DNA of 64,000 nucleotides from Rodentibacter sp. JRC1 (GCF_020521555.1 NZ_BPWA01000001.1:1488001-1552000); one strand, 5' to 3'; shown: positions 54,027 through 63,007, counted from the first letter of the stretch. The notes: a model not told the origin generated them from the letters alone. Numbers and translations: made by a program.

Positions 54027-54899
54027 TTATACCGATTTTTTTAGAAATTTCGGTAGTAATGTAGAGCCTAGTGTCGCAAACATAATGAGCATGATGCCGA
54101 ATAAGGTAGAAAATGAAAGGGTTTCGCCAAGTAATAGCACCGCAAATAAAATACCAAATAAGGGTTCAAGGGAAACCAAAATGCCGGAAAGATTTGCATT
54201 AACGCTATTTAAACCTTTATTCCATAACCAATAAGCCAGCCAACTACACCCAATGGCAAGATAAAAGAGCCCCGCAATGCCGTAACCGGTCAGATTGATT
54301 TCCCAGCTTTCGGTAAGAAGCAAGGTGAAAGGAAACGTGGTGATGGTACCTAATACAATAGTCACGGAGGTGTAGGCTTGGGCTGATACTTTGGCAATCA
54401 CGGATTGTGTCCAACGTAGCACACAGGCAAAAACAACACCGGCACTAAGCACCAACAAGCAACCAAGCAGGCTGATTTCATTAATACCTTCGCTATGTTG
54501 ACCGCCATTAATCATCACGGCGACCCCGATAAATGCTAACGCACCGAATAACCAGTGAAACCATTTGGCACTATCTTTAAAAAAGAAATGACCGACAAAC
54601 ACAACAAGTAAGGGTTCAAGCCCGATCATCGTTACCGCACTAGAGGCGGAGGTATATTTCAAACCGATAAATTGTAATAAAAATACCGCCGTGTAGTTAA
54701 AGAAAGCAAGCCACCAAAGTTGTTTACGTAGCGGTTTATCAATTTTTTTCCAACGGCGTAAAAATAGCGGTATGACGAGAAACATTGCAATGATTAACCG
54801 CATTTGCACAACTAATACGGGATCCATCATCGAATAGGTAAACTTTGCAGCGATTAATGAACTGCTCCAAAGGAGGAGGGCGATAATTTGGTAGATCAT
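54027..54899 (-). CDS. EamA-family (DMT) metabolite exporter
   Basis: 290 residues with about 10 membrane segments in two EamA halves (start MIYQIIALLLWSSSLIAAKF; second repeat GVVFACVLRWTQSVIAKV). Such proteins export amino acids, nucleotides or other small metabolites; the substrate cannot be told. It interrupts the otherwise conserved panF-prmA order, suggesting an insertion into the cluster. It starts 31 bases upstream of prmA on the same strand. Confidence 0.85.
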   Translation of the reverse strand: MIYQIIALLLWSSSLIAAKFTYSMMDPVLVVQMRLIIAMFLVIPLFLRRWKKIDKPLRKQLWWLAFFNYTAVFLLQFIGLKYTSASSAVTMIGLEPLLVVFVGHFFFKDSAKWFHWLFGALAFIGVAVMINGGQHSEGINEISLLGCLLVLSAGVVFACVLRWTQSVIAKVSAQAYTSVTIVLGTITTFPFTLLLTESWEINLTGYGIAGLFYLAIGCSWLAYWLWNKGLNSVNANLSGILVSLEPLFGILFAVLLLGETLSFSTLFGIMLIMFATLGSTLLPKFLKKSV

Positions 54900-54970
54900 A
54901 GTGAGAATCTCCGATGAATCCTAGGGTAATTAATTACCCTAAGTTAGTAAAAAGTGCGGTCATTTTTTTG

Positions 54971-55092
54971 TCATTTATGTAACAGTTGTTCAAATTATTG
55001 TAGGGTGACGTTAGGCGAAGCCGTAACGCACCAATTAATAAGGCTTAATGATGGAATGGTGCGTTACACAAAGCTTAACGCACCCTACCCAC
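54971..55092. repeat. Intergenic inverted-repeat element family 1, copy J
   Basis: About 122 bases. The left end TTTATGTAACAGTTGTTCAAA is mutated, the core GACGTTAGGCGAAGCCGTAA / GCGTTACACAAAGCTTAACG is clear, and the right end is missing, stopping at ACCCTACCC beside an uptake sequence (55095). It lies between panF and the EamA gene. Confidence 0.85.
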
Positions 55093-56546
55093 TAAAGTGC
55101 GGTCATTTTTTCCGATGTTTTTAACATTCGCTTTTCACCCCATTTATTGCCTACCAAGAAAGCGATTAAACCGAATGTCAATGCCGGTACGATTTGATGG
55201 AAACCGAGTAATTTTACGCCAAGTTGTGTGAGTAAAATATAACTGCCCAAACCCACAATCATAGAACTTAATGCACCGTAAGCATTGGCTTTGTCCCAAT
55301 AAATACCAAGTACGATCACCCAAAGAAAGGCAGATTCTAACCCACCAAAGGCAAATAAGTTTAACCAAATAATCATATCCGGCGGATTAAGTGCGGCGAT
55401 GATTAAAAGTGCGGTTAAAATCAAGGTAATAATTGAAGAAATATAACTGATTTTTTTCTCGTTTTTTGCCGCTTCCGGTTTTGTGGAAAGATACAAATCT
55501 TTGACAAAAATAGAGGAGGATTGAATGAGTTGCGCATCGATGGTGGACATAATGGCAGACATCGGCGCAGCTAAGAAAATTCCTGCAACAATCGGCGGGA
55601 GAACCTGTAACATTAATGTCGGGATAACTTGATCGGCAATGGTCAAATTAGGGATAATCGCACGCCCTAACGCACCGGACAAATGCATTCCAAGCATAAT
55701 GAGAGAAAGCACAATCGTACCGATTAACATACCGCGATGGAGTGCTTTACTGTCTTTAAATGCCATACAACGGACCGCCGTATGGGGTAAACCTACTACA
55801 CCAAAACACACCAATACCCAAAATGATGCCATAAATTGAAAACCGAGCATATCGTTCGGACCATAAGGACTCACTAACGCCGGATCAATTTCGGTTAATT
55901 TATTGACCGCACTTTCTACGCCGCCAAGAGCATAAATTGTGCCGCCAAGTAAAATTAATGTGCCGAAAATCATCACCGTCCCTTGAATGGTATCGGTCAA
56001 AACCACTGCACGGAAACCGCCGATAAAAGTATAAATGCCTACGGTCAACGCAAACAACAGCAAGGCTTGGGTATAAGAAATGCCAACGGTGGTTTCCAAT
56101 AAACGCGCACCGCCAATAAACTGTACGGTCATTGCGGCAAAAAAGGCGAGTAATAAAGCAAGGCCGGCGAGCCAAACCAAGTATTTGTTTTTGTAGCGAT
56201 AAAGGAAGAGATCATTAATGGTGAGCGCATTGGTTTCACGGGAGAGTAAAGCAAATTTTTTACCGAGCGCACCTAGGGCAAGCCATACTGCAGGCACTTG
56301 GATCATCGCTAACAACACCCAACCCAGCCCATATTTATAAGCCGCCCCCGGCCCTCCCACGAAGGAGCTGGCGCTGGCGTAAGTTGAGGCGGTTGTCATT
56401 GCCAGAACAAACCCCGTCATTGAGCGGTTGCCCACATAGTATTCGGTTAAAAAATTGCCTTTGGTACGTTTAACATAAGCATAAATCGCCGCACCAAAGA
56501 TAAAAGTGAGGTAGATAATTAAAGGAAGAATAATGCCAAGATTCAT
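55092..56546 (-). CDS. panF: Sodium/pantothenate symporter
   Basis: 484 residues, about 13 membrane segments, solute:sodium symporter family. RNRSMTGFVLAMTTASTYAS-like start, GGPGAAYKYGLGW and the GFRAVVLTDTIQG motif are present. It brings in pantothenate for coenzyme A. Its ATG overlaps the yhdT stop (ATGA). Its C-terminus touches repeat copy J. Two in-frame uptake sequences (about 55409 and 55906). Confidence 0.95.
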   Translation of the reverse strand: MNLGIILPLIIYLTFIFGAAIYAYVKRTKGNFLTEYYVGNRSMTGFVLAMTTASTYASASSFVGGPGAAYKYGLGWVLLAMIQVPAVWLALGALGKKFALLSRETNALTINDLFLYRYKNKYLVWLAGLALLLAFFAAMTVQFIGGARLLETTVGISYTQALLLFALTVGIYTFIGGFRAVVLTDTIQGTVMIFGTLILLGGTIYALGGVESAVNKLTEIDPALVSPYGPNDMLGFQFMASFWVLVCFGVVGLPHTAVRCMAFKDSKALHRGMLIGTIVLSLIMLGMHLSGALGRAIIPNLTIADQVIPTLMLQVLPPIVAGIFLAAPMSAIMSTIDAQLIQSSSIFVKDLYLSTKPEAAKNEKKISYISSIITLILTALLIIAALNPPDMIIWLNLFAFGGLESAFLWVIVLGIYWDKANAYGALSSMIVGLGSYILLTQLGVKLLGFHQIVPALTFGLIAFLVGNKWGEKRMLKTSEKMTAL

Positions 56547-56800
56547 TGTTTATTCTCCTTATTTTCCACTTCAAGGGAGATATCTTGATAAATGATTTTG
56601 ATTATCCAGTAACCGATGACGATAAATAAAATCGGAAGATAAATGCAGGAGAGTTCGAACCAAAGGGGAAAACCTATCGGGCCAAGTGAGCCTTTGGGCA
56701 GGTAAGCACATAAACACCAACCAATAACATACAGGATGGTCAACCCCAATGCCCAGCGTGCTTCTTTAGCGGCTTGTTTGTAGCGTTGTGTTAAAGTCAT
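56543..56800 (-). CDS. yhdT: YhdT (DUF997) membrane protein
   Basis: 85 residues with two membrane segments (LGLTILYVIGWCLCAYL and LSCIYLPILFIVIGYWII). It corresponds to E. coli yhdT, which always precedes panF. It probably assists PanF; no function is proven. Four-base overlap with panF. Confidence 0.9.
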   Translation of the reverse strand: MTLTQRYKQAAKEARWALGLTILYVIGWCLCAYLPKGSLGPIGFPLWFELSCIYLPILFIVIGYWIIKIIYQDISLEVENKENKQ

Positions 56801-56808
56801 AATAGTTC

Positions 56809-58239
56809 CTAAAATGCTTTGCTCATTTCTAAATATATGCGGTTTTTATCATAACGATAAAAAGGATGATTGCTTTTTATTTTTTGATAAGACCAGGTTA
56901 GCTTCGGCGTAATTCCCCAAAAATAAACATCACGATGCCATAATGTGAGTGCGGTCAAATATTCATTATTTTTCTGACGAATACTAAAGAAATCAATGTC
57001 TTTGTAAGTGCGTCTTGCATAAGCTAGGCTTAAACGGGTTGAAATACCTAAAGCCCATTCTTGTCCCCACCCTAAACGAATGTTTTTACGTTGATAGGCA
57101 TTATCGCGATCACGTGTATTTTCTCGATGATAATCTACGCCGACAAACCAGTATTGTCCGCTCTTTGGCATATAAAGCAAGGTATTTGATAAAAGATAGT
57201 TATTTCCATTGAGATGTTTGCGCCAATTATAGCGTTGTTCACCATATTCAAGTGCGGTCGAAATTTGCCATTTTTCGTTTAACCAGTAATTCAACTCCGC
57301 ACGAATACCGACATTTTTAGAATATTGTTTTAATGAATCGCTGCCTGATGAACCGCCTCCATACCAACGTTTTTCTGCAAAAGGCGTAATCGAACTTTCA
57401 AAACGGGCGGTTTGATAACCTAAACCTGCCCCAACACGAAGGTTCAATTCATTATATTTTTTGTTATTCCAAAAATATTTACCTTGTCCTTCGAGTTGAA
57501 ATTTGGTGAACAAATTATTCGCCCATGACCATTTTTTTTCGGCATTCAAATAATAAGAAAATCCTTGTGCGCTTTCTTTTTTCCAAGCTTCCCAATTGCC
57601 GATTTTTGTACCCGCTTTAGGGGCATTATTAATATTTGATTCGTTTAAATAGCTTAGTCCGCCATTTAGTTTCCATTGCTCACGTTGATTTAAGGCGGAA
57701 AGATATTGATCAATGAATTGGATGGTTTGCGGTGAAGGATTTTCTGCACGTAATTTCTGAAATTGATCTTTTGCCGCCTCATTATCATTATTTAAGAATA
57801 ACGCCTGTGCTAATTGATAACGTAAGGCGATGATATGCGAATGCCCGCTAAATAAAGCACGATAACGTTTTACCGCCTCTGAAAAATTGCCTTGTTGACG
57901 ATCTATAATCGCCTCAGCCCAAGCAACTAAAATGGGATCTTGATTGGGTAAATTTTTATAAAGCGGCAGTAAAATTTCTACGGCTTTCGCATTATTTTGT
58001 AAAACCGCAGGCACTAATCCGCGAATAATTAAATCGGGATATTGTTGTAGCTCGGCGCTGCTCATTGAGATACTTTTTTCCTTTGGCATAGAAATCGGTG
58101 CCTCCGGTTGTGGAAGTATCGGTTTGGCGACATTAATGCGATCATCTTGTTCGTCATTTTTAGATTGAGCAATTTCCGCCGCTGCATTTAGTGTAAATAA
58201 TGAGCAAAAGATTGAAAGGAAAATATTGTTGAATTTCAT
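56809..58239 (-). CDS. Slam-type surface lipoprotein assembly modifier
   Basis: An outer membrane translocon that moves lipoproteins to the cell surface. 476 residues from MKFNNIFLSIFCSLFTLNAA (signal peptide); 11 more codons upstream are open, but AAGAGA lies about 10 bases before this ATG. Residues ~70-185 form the N-terminal TPR region (QGNFSEAVKRYRALF, ALRYQLAQALFLNN). About 190-476 form the DUF560 beta-barrel, with alternating aromatic strands, ending YLEMSKAF. A candidate substrate lipoprotein gene lies immediately upstream. An uptake sequence lies in frame near 57250. Family membership is strong; Slam1 or Slam2 type is not determined. Confidence 0.88.
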   Translation of the reverse strand: MKFNNIFLSIFCSLFTLNAAAEIAQSKNDEQDDRINVAKPILPQPEAPISMPKEKSISMSSAELQQYPDLIIRGLVPAVLQNNAKAVEILLPLYKNLPNQDPILVAWAEAIIDRQQGNFSEAVKRYRALFSGHSHIIALRYQLAQALFLNNDNEAAKDQFQKLRAENPSPQTIQFIDQYLSALNQREQWKLNGGLSYLNESNINNAPKAGTKIGNWEAWKKESAQGFSYYLNAEKKWSWANNLFTKFQLEGQGKYFWNNKKYNELNLRVGAGLGYQTARFESSITPFAEKRWYGGGSSGSDSLKQYSKNVGIRAELNYWLNEKWQISTALEYGEQRYNWRKHLNGNNYLLSNTLLYMPKSGQYWFVGVDYHRENTRDRDNAYQRKNIRLGWGQEWALGISTRLSLAYARRTYKDIDFFSIRQKNNEYLTALTLWHRDVYFWGITPKLTWSYQKIKSNHPFYRYDKNRIYLEMSKAF

Positions 58240-58264
58240 TAATTTTTGTTCTCTTAGATATAAA

Positions 58265-58290
58265 TAAAGCAAGCTCTCAGGCTTGCTTTA
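58265..58290 (-). terminator. Hairpin between surface lipoprotein and slam genes
   Basis: AAAGCAAGC-TCTCAG-GCTTGCTTT, a perfect 9-bp stem; the minus-strand flank is ATTTATAT, a poor T-run. Partial termination would give much lipoprotein and little Slam. Confidence 0.6.
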
Positions 58291-58320
58291 TAATACTAAA
58301 CCATAAATACAGGTGTTATA

Positions 58321-59535
58321 TTATTTTTTTTGTGCACCGAAAGCGGCACCCCAAGATTTATCGTTACCTAGTGCTAACCCCGCCATCTCTTTGGCGTTCT
58401 CTCCATAGAATTTACCTTCAACCGCACCGGATGATGGAATAGAGTCTGATTTTGCCGTTCCTGTGAATGAGTTACCTGAAATTTTGGCATCAATGTTCAC
58501 AGGCTGAATGTTTTGAATATCAAGCGAACCTTTTAATGTTTTGTTGCCAAAATCTACGTTAAATTTAGATGTACCTTGGTAATAATCTTCATCCTCTAAA
58601 GCAGGAACATCGTAAACAGCAATAATGGATTGCCCCGAATAAGCTGCCGTGCCTGATGCCGGCATATCTTTGGTTGGATTACCATTGTAGAACATGTAGC
58701 CCTTATTGTTTTCATCCGGAGAACCCTTTACACCAAAACGGGTGTCTGAATAGTCATAACAACATACCTCTAAATATCCTGTAATCTTGTCATTAATTTC
58801 TAACCAACTTCCTGAATGGTTATGGGGAAAAGCAATCGGTATTTTGAATCCATCAACATCTATTCCGCTTAGATCGCTATCATTTAGTGTTGCAATTCGT
58901 ATATTTACGTTATCATCAGAACCTGATGTTACAATTGCTGCACCTGTTCCGCTTCGTACTGGTTGTTGAGATTGATTTTCGGCCGGTGGATTTGTTTGCG
59001 CATTGTTTGGAGCGTTATTTTGTTTTGGCTGATTATTGCTATCGCCTGCTCCGTTCGGTGCCTGTTCCTGAGATTGATTATTGGCCGGTGGATTTGTCTG
59101 CGCATTGTTTGAAGCGTTATTTTGTTTTGGCTGATTATTATTGCTATCGCCTGCTCCATTCGGCGCCTGTTTCTGAGATTGATTATTGGCCGGTGGATTT
59201 GTCTGTGCATTGTTTGAAGCATTATTTTGTTTTGGCTGATTATTATTGCTATCGCCTGCTCCGTTCGGTGCCTGTTTCTGAGATTGATTATTGGCCGGTG
59301 GATTTGTCTGCGCATTGTTTGAAGCATTATTTTGTTTTGGCTGATTATTATTGCTATCGCCTGCTCCGTTCGGTGCCTGTTTCTGAGATTGATTATTGGC
59401 CGGTGGATTTGTCTGCGCATTGTTTGAAGCGTTATTTTGTTGCGGTTTATTATCACTACTACCGCCGCCACTACTTCCGCAAGCGGAAACCATTAATGCC
59501 GCTAGTGCGGTAAAAACAAATTTTGTTAATGTCAT
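58321..59535 (-). CDS. Candidate Slam-dependent surface lipoprotein with tandem repeats
   Basis: 404 residues. The signal peptide ends in lipobox VSAC with lipidated Cys19, then GSSGGGSSD, a flexible tether lacking an inner-membrane retention Asp at +2. Residues 33-199 are four and a half copies of a 35-residue Asn/Gln/Pro-rich repeat. About 200-404 form a compact globular domain whose end (SGNSFTGTAK...GAVEGKFYG...MAGLALGNDKSWGAAFGAQKK) has the small eight-stranded barrel signature of TbpB/HpuA/fHbp-like Slam clients. The ligand is unknown. It is expressed with the downstream slam gene. Confidence 0.85.
   Translation of the reverse strand: MTLTKFVFTALAALMVSACGSSGGGSSDNKPQQNNASNNAQTNPPANNQSQKQAPNGAGDSNNNQPKQNNASNNAQTNPPANNQSQKQAPNGAGDSNNNQPKQNNASNNAQTNPPANNQSQKQAPNGAGDSNNNQPKQNNASNNAQTNPPANNQSQEQAPNGAGDSNNQPKQNNAPNNAQTNPPAENQSQQPVRSGTGAAIVTSGSDDNVNIRIATLNDSDLSGIDVDGFKIPIAFPHNHSGSWLEINDKITGYLEVCCYDYSDTRFGVKGSPDENNKGYMFYNGNPTKDMPASGTAAYSGQSIIAVYDVPALEDEDYYQGTSKFNVDFGNKTLKGSLDIQNIQPVNIDAKISGNSFTGTAKSDSIPSSGAVEGKFYGENAKEMAGLALGNDKSWGAAFGAQKK
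58939..59439 (-). repeat. Tandem 105-bp repeats in the surface lipoprotein gene
   Basis: Period is 105 bases between the first four units (one shows 102, a lost Asn codon) and a fifth unit is truncated and diverged. Units begin QNNASNNAQTNPPANNQSQ. DNA identity among the first three is very high, so copy number may vary by slippage or recombination without changing frame. Confidence 0.92.
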
Positions 59536-59652
59536 AGGAGACCTCGTATTATTAATAATTAAAATTGGTTAGCATTAAAGCGCAAGGAGTTTATCAAAAT
59601 AAATATTCTTTGTTAAGTAGATAACAAGATGATTTTTATAGACTAAAAAGTG

Positions 59653-59693
59653 AAGAGCGGTCAAAAATCTTATAAATTTTTGACCGCTCTTTA
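59653..59693 (-). terminator. Terminator of efp
   Basis: AAGAGCGGTCAAAAA / TTTTTGACCGCTCTT is a perfect 15-bp inverted repeat built from a variant uptake sequence (AAGAGCGGT), lying 20 bases past the efp stop. Confidence 0.75.
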
Positions 59694-59712
59694 TTTGGAA
59701 TTATGGAAATGA

Positions 59713-60279
59713 TTATTTCACGCGAGAGACATATTCGCCGGAACGGGTATCTACTCGGATCACTTCACCGATTTGAACGAATAACGGCACTTTTACCACC
59801 GCACCGGTGCTTAACGTTGCCGGTTTGCCGCCGGTACCTGCAGTATCACCTTTTAAGCCCGGATCCGTATCCACGATTTCCAATTCAACGAAGTTTGGTG
59901 GCGTGACGGTAATTGGTGCGCCGTTCCATAAGGTAACGATACAATCGGCTTGATCTAATAACCATTTTTCAGCATCACCTACGGCTTTTGCATCGGCTGA
60001 ATATTGCTCGAAAGTTTCCGGATGCATAAAATACCAGAACGCATCGTCTTTGTATGAGTAGGTTAAATTCAGATCCATCACGTCAGCGGCTTCCACCGAA
60101 GTGCCGGATTTGAAGTTTACATCCAATACTTTACCCGAAATTAATTTGCGAATACGGGTGCGTGTGAATGCTTGCCCTTTCCCCGGTTTGACAAATTCGT
60201 TTTCAACGATCACGCAAGGTTCACCGTCTTGCATAAACTTTAGACCCGGTTTGAAATCACTGGTAGTATATGTAGCCAT
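59713..60279 (-). CDS. efp: Elongation factor P
   Basis: 188 residues, full length. It relieves ribosomes stalled at polyproline. The tip loop VKPGKGQAF holds Lys34, the site of beta-lysylation. The modification enzyme EpmB is encoded divergently 36 bases away; EpmA is not in the window. AGGA precedes the ATG. The Pro-rich sialidase linker is the sort of sequence that needs EF-P. Confidence 0.98.
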   Translation of the reverse strand: MATYTTSDFKPGLKFMQDGEPCVIVENEFVKPGKGQAFTRTRIRKLISGKVLDVNFKSGTSVEAADVMDLNLTYSYKDDAFWYFMHPETFEQYSADAKAVGDAEKWLLDQADCIVTLWNGAPITVTPPNFVELEIVDTDPGLKGDTAGTGGKPATLSTGAVVKVPLFVQIGEVIRVDTRSGEYVSRVK

Positions 60280-60315
60280 ATTTGAAATATCCTAAAAATA
60301 GAGATGGTTTGAAAA

Positions 60316-61332
60316 GTGCGTATTCTACCCCAAGAACCCGTCATTAGAGAAGAGCAAAATTGGCTCACTCTTCTAAAAAATGCGATTTCCGATCCGAAAT
60401 TATTGCTTGAAACGTTAAATCTATCGGAGAAGCATTTTGAACAATCCCTAAGCGCACGTAAACTTTTCGCACTTCGAGTGCCGCAGCCCTTTGTGGATAA
60501 AATAGAAAAAGGCAATCCCAATGATCCGCTTTTTTTGCAAGTGATGTGTTCCGAGCTGGAATTTTTGCAGGCAGAGGGATTTTCTACCGATCCTTTGGAA
60601 GAACAAAATGCCAATGCCGTCCCTAATATTTTGCATAAATATCAAAATCGGTTGTTGTTTATGGTGAAAGGAGGCTGTGCGGTAAATTGCCGCTATTGCT
60701 TTCGCCGTCATTTCCCTTATGATGAAAACCCCGGTAATAAAAAAAGCTGGCAAGGTGCGCTGGATTACATTGCGACACATTCTGAAATTGAAGAAGTGAT
60801 TTTTTCCGGTGGTGATCCCTTAATGGCAAAAGACGATGAATTGGAATGGCTAATAAAACGCCTCGAAAATTTACCGCACTTACAACGTTTACGTATTCAT
60901 ACTCGTTTGCCGATAGTGATTCCGCAACGGATTACCGATAAGCTTTGCCTACTTTTGGCGGAAAGTCGTTTGAAAGTGGTGATGGTAACGCATATTAATC
61001 ATCCGAATGAAATTGACGAACGGTTGTCATACAAAATGCAAAAACTTAAAGGGGCAAATGTTACGTTGCTTAATCAATCCGTTTTGCTGAAAGGAATTAA
61101 TGACGAAGCGATGATTTTAAAAAACTTAAGCGATAAGTTGTTTCAAATCGGCATTTTGCCTTATTACCTGCATTTGCTTGATAAAGTGCAAGGGGCGAGT
61201 CATTTTTTTATTGATGATACAAAAGCCGTTAGCCTGTACAAAGAATTACAATCGCTCACCTCCGGCTACTTAGTCCCAAAATTGGCACGGGAAATTGCCG
61301 GTGAGCCAAATAAGACTTTATACGCCGCATAA
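60316..61332 (+). CDS. epmB: EF-P lysine 2,3-aminomutase EpmB
   Basis: Radical SAM/PLP enzyme that makes (R)-beta-lysine for EF-P Lys34. 338 residues; GTG start. The cluster-binding CxxxCxxC is C121, C125, C128 in GGCAVNCRYCFRRHFPY; SGGDPLM and the PLP-binding Lys region near the C-terminus (PYYLHLLDKVQGASHF, YLVPKLAREIAGEP) are present. Divergent from efp. Confidence 0.95.
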   Translation: MRILPQEPVIREEQNWLTLLKNAISDPKLLLETLNLSEKHFEQSLSARKLFALRVPQPFVDKIEKGNPNDPLFLQVMCSELEFLQAEGFSTDPLEEQNANAVPNILHKYQNRLLFMVKGGCAVNCRYCFRRHFPYDENPGNKKSWQGALDYIATHSEIEEVIFSGGDPLMAKDDELEWLIKRLENLPHLQRLRIHTRLPIVIPQRITDKLCLLLAESRLKVVMVTHINHPNEIDERLSYKMQKLKGANVTLLNQSVLLKGINDEAMILKNLSDKLFQIGILPYYLHLLDKVQGASHFFIDDTKAVSLYKELQSLTSGYLVPKLAREIAGEPNKTLYAA

Positions 61333-61360
61333 GATCCGATAAAATACGTGCGATTTTTTC

Positions 61361-61537
61361 GGTATTATGTATCAGTTGCACAAATCATCGTAGGGTGCGG
61401 TTAGGCGAAGCCGTAACGCACCAATAGAAATAGAGGGTTGATGAAACGGTGCGTTACGCAAAGCTTAACGCACCCTACCCCCGATAAATATAAATATTGG
61501 AAATAAAAATTCTCTTTGTGCAACTGCTACATAATAA
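61361..61537. repeat. Intergenic inverted-repeat element family 1, copy K
   Basis: 177 bases, nearly the same as copy B (11492-11668). Both ends are complete and the core palindrome intact. It lies between epmB and oapA, with an uptake sequence 12 bases to the right. Confidence 0.92.
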
Positions 61538-61612
61538 TGGATTTTTTCACCGCACTTTTGTGCTTGGCGATAAGAACAAAAACTGCCGATAATGATTAAT
61601 TGAGGTAACTCT

Positions 61613-62959
61613 GTGAATGCAATGAATAACAATCAATCAAACGAAAATAAATCACAAAACGAACTGGATCTCGGTCTTAACCAAACCGATTCGGTTATCC
61701 CGAGAAAGCCGATTCAACATAACGAATCTTTACTTGATAAAGCAAAAGGTTTGACAGGTTTATTTGGTCGTAAAGAGCCAATTGAAACCCAATTTAATGT
61801 GCGTAAAGAGCCGACTTTCGGAGAAAGTGTCGAGCCGCAACCGATTCAACAAGCAAGTTTTACGGCTGAGCCGAAAACAGCGGAAGAGCCTAAAACAACG
61901 GAGGCAGTTGTTCAGCAGGTGGAATCAACCGTTGAAAGTGTTGAAGATAAAGCGGAGCAAACGGTTGAGGCGGCTTCCTCCGTTTCAGAGCAAGCAAAAG
62001 AGACTTTAGCCGCCGGGGCAACTGCAGCGACAGCTGCATTGAAACGCCCTGAAAAATGGAAAATATTACAAATTTTACCGGAAAAACATCGCCGTTTATT
62101 TATCGCAATTTTAGCCTTGGTATTGCTATTAATCGTTTTCTTTGCGTTAAAGCCGAATTCCGACACGGTGGAATCTTTCGAACTACAAAACAGCAATGAA
62201 ATTCCGGTGCAATTTCAATCTTTAGATCAATCTCAACCGGTTGAAACTACAGTATTAGACAATGTTCCGGCACAAAACGCACCGACTGCCGAGCAACAAA
62301 CCCAAAGCGAATCGGCACCGGGGAAAATGGAATATATGGGCGATTCACAAAAAGATAGCGTAAAAGCCTCTGAAACCCCTGCCGCACCGGTTCAACAAGA
62401 GATTAACGCTCAACCGATGCCTGTTCCACCGGCTCGTCAAGAAACGGTTAAACCTACGCCTGTGCAACAAGAAGTAAAAACGGTACCAAAAGCGGTTGAA
62501 GTTTCTCGTGATAACGTTAAAGCAGTACGCCAAGAGCACAAAGAACCGAAAGTCGTTAAAAAAGCTCAAACTCCGGCGAAAGTCACAAAAGTTGAGCAGC
62601 CAAAAGTAACAGTTCAAGAAACAAAGCCGACAGTGAAAAATGATCGGAAAGTTCAAATTGTGGATGCTAAACCGACAGGTACGGCAAAAGCAACAACGCC
62701 GTCAGTCACTTCAACTAAAACCTTAACCGTTCCGCAAGGTGTCTCCTTAATGCAGGTTTTCCGTGATAATCAACTTAATATCTCGGATGTGAATGCGATG
62801 ACTAAAGCAAGCGGCGCAGGTAATGTGTTAAGTCGTTTCAAACCGGGGGATAAAGTTCAGGTTTCGCTGAATGCGCAAGGTCGAGTGAGCGAATTGCGTT
62901 TATCCAACGGTGCTAAATTCGTGCGTCAAGCTGACGGTTCGTATCAATTTAGAAAATAG
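61613..62959 (+). CDS. oapA: Opacity-associated protein OapA
   Basis: 448 residues with GTG start; GAGGT lies 7 bases before it, better spaced than for the ATG three codons on. A cytoplasmic N-terminal region rich in Glu/Gln, one membrane segment (~160-180, LFIAILALVLLLIVFFAL), a Pro/Val/Gln/Lys-rich periplasmic spacer, and a C-terminal LysM-like OapA domain (~365-448, TLTVPQGVSLMQVFRDNQLN). In Haemophilus it affects colony opacity and colonisation; the domain suggests peptidoglycan binding. Followed by oapB and recO, as in H. influenzae. Confidence 0.92.
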   Translation: MNAMNNNQSNENKSQNELDLGLNQTDSVIPRKPIQHNESLLDKAKGLTGLFGRKEPIETQFNVRKEPTFGESVEPQPIQQASFTAEPKTAEEPKTTEAVVQQVESTVESVEDKAEQTVEAASSVSEQAKETLAAGATAATAALKRPEKWKILQILPEKHRRLFIAILALVLLLIVFFALKPNSDTVESFELQNSNEIPVQFQSLDQSQPVETTVLDNVPAQNAPTAEQQTQSESAPGKMEYMGDSQKDSVKASETPAAPVQQEINAQPMPVPPARQETVKPTPVQQEVKTVPKAVEVSRDNVKAVRQEHKEPKVVKKAQTPAKVTKVEQPKVTVQETKPTVKNDRKVQIVDAKPTGTAKATTPSVTSTKTLTVPQGVSLMQVFRDNQLNISDVNAMTKASGAGNVLSRFKPGDKVQVSLNAQGRVSELRLSNGAKFVRQADGSYQFRK

Positions 62960-62963
62960 TTTT

Positions 62964-62988
62964 AAGGGCGATTGTTCGCCCTTTTTGT
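62964..62988 (+). terminator. Terminator-like hairpin between oapA and oapB
   Basis: AAGGGCGA-TTGT-TCGCCCTT, followed by TTTG, and it looks like a real intrinsic terminator, yet oapB starts 20 bases later. oapB needs readthrough or its own promoter. Confidence 0.7.
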
Positions 62989-63007
62989 TTAATTTCAGCA
63001 GGTGTTT

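Noticed and set aside
58887..59513. Long open frames on both strands across the lipoprotein repeats
   Set aside because: The repeat unit is a multiple of three and has no stop in several frames, so shadow frames stay open. They have no ribosome site or family resemblance; only the lipoprotein frame has a signal peptide and a folded domain.
59536..59600. AT-rich dyad resembling a Fur box before the surface lipoprotein gene
   Set aside because: ATTATTAATAAT-type stretches are common in this AT-rich DNA. The match to the 19-base Fur consensus is poor, so iron control is not claimed.
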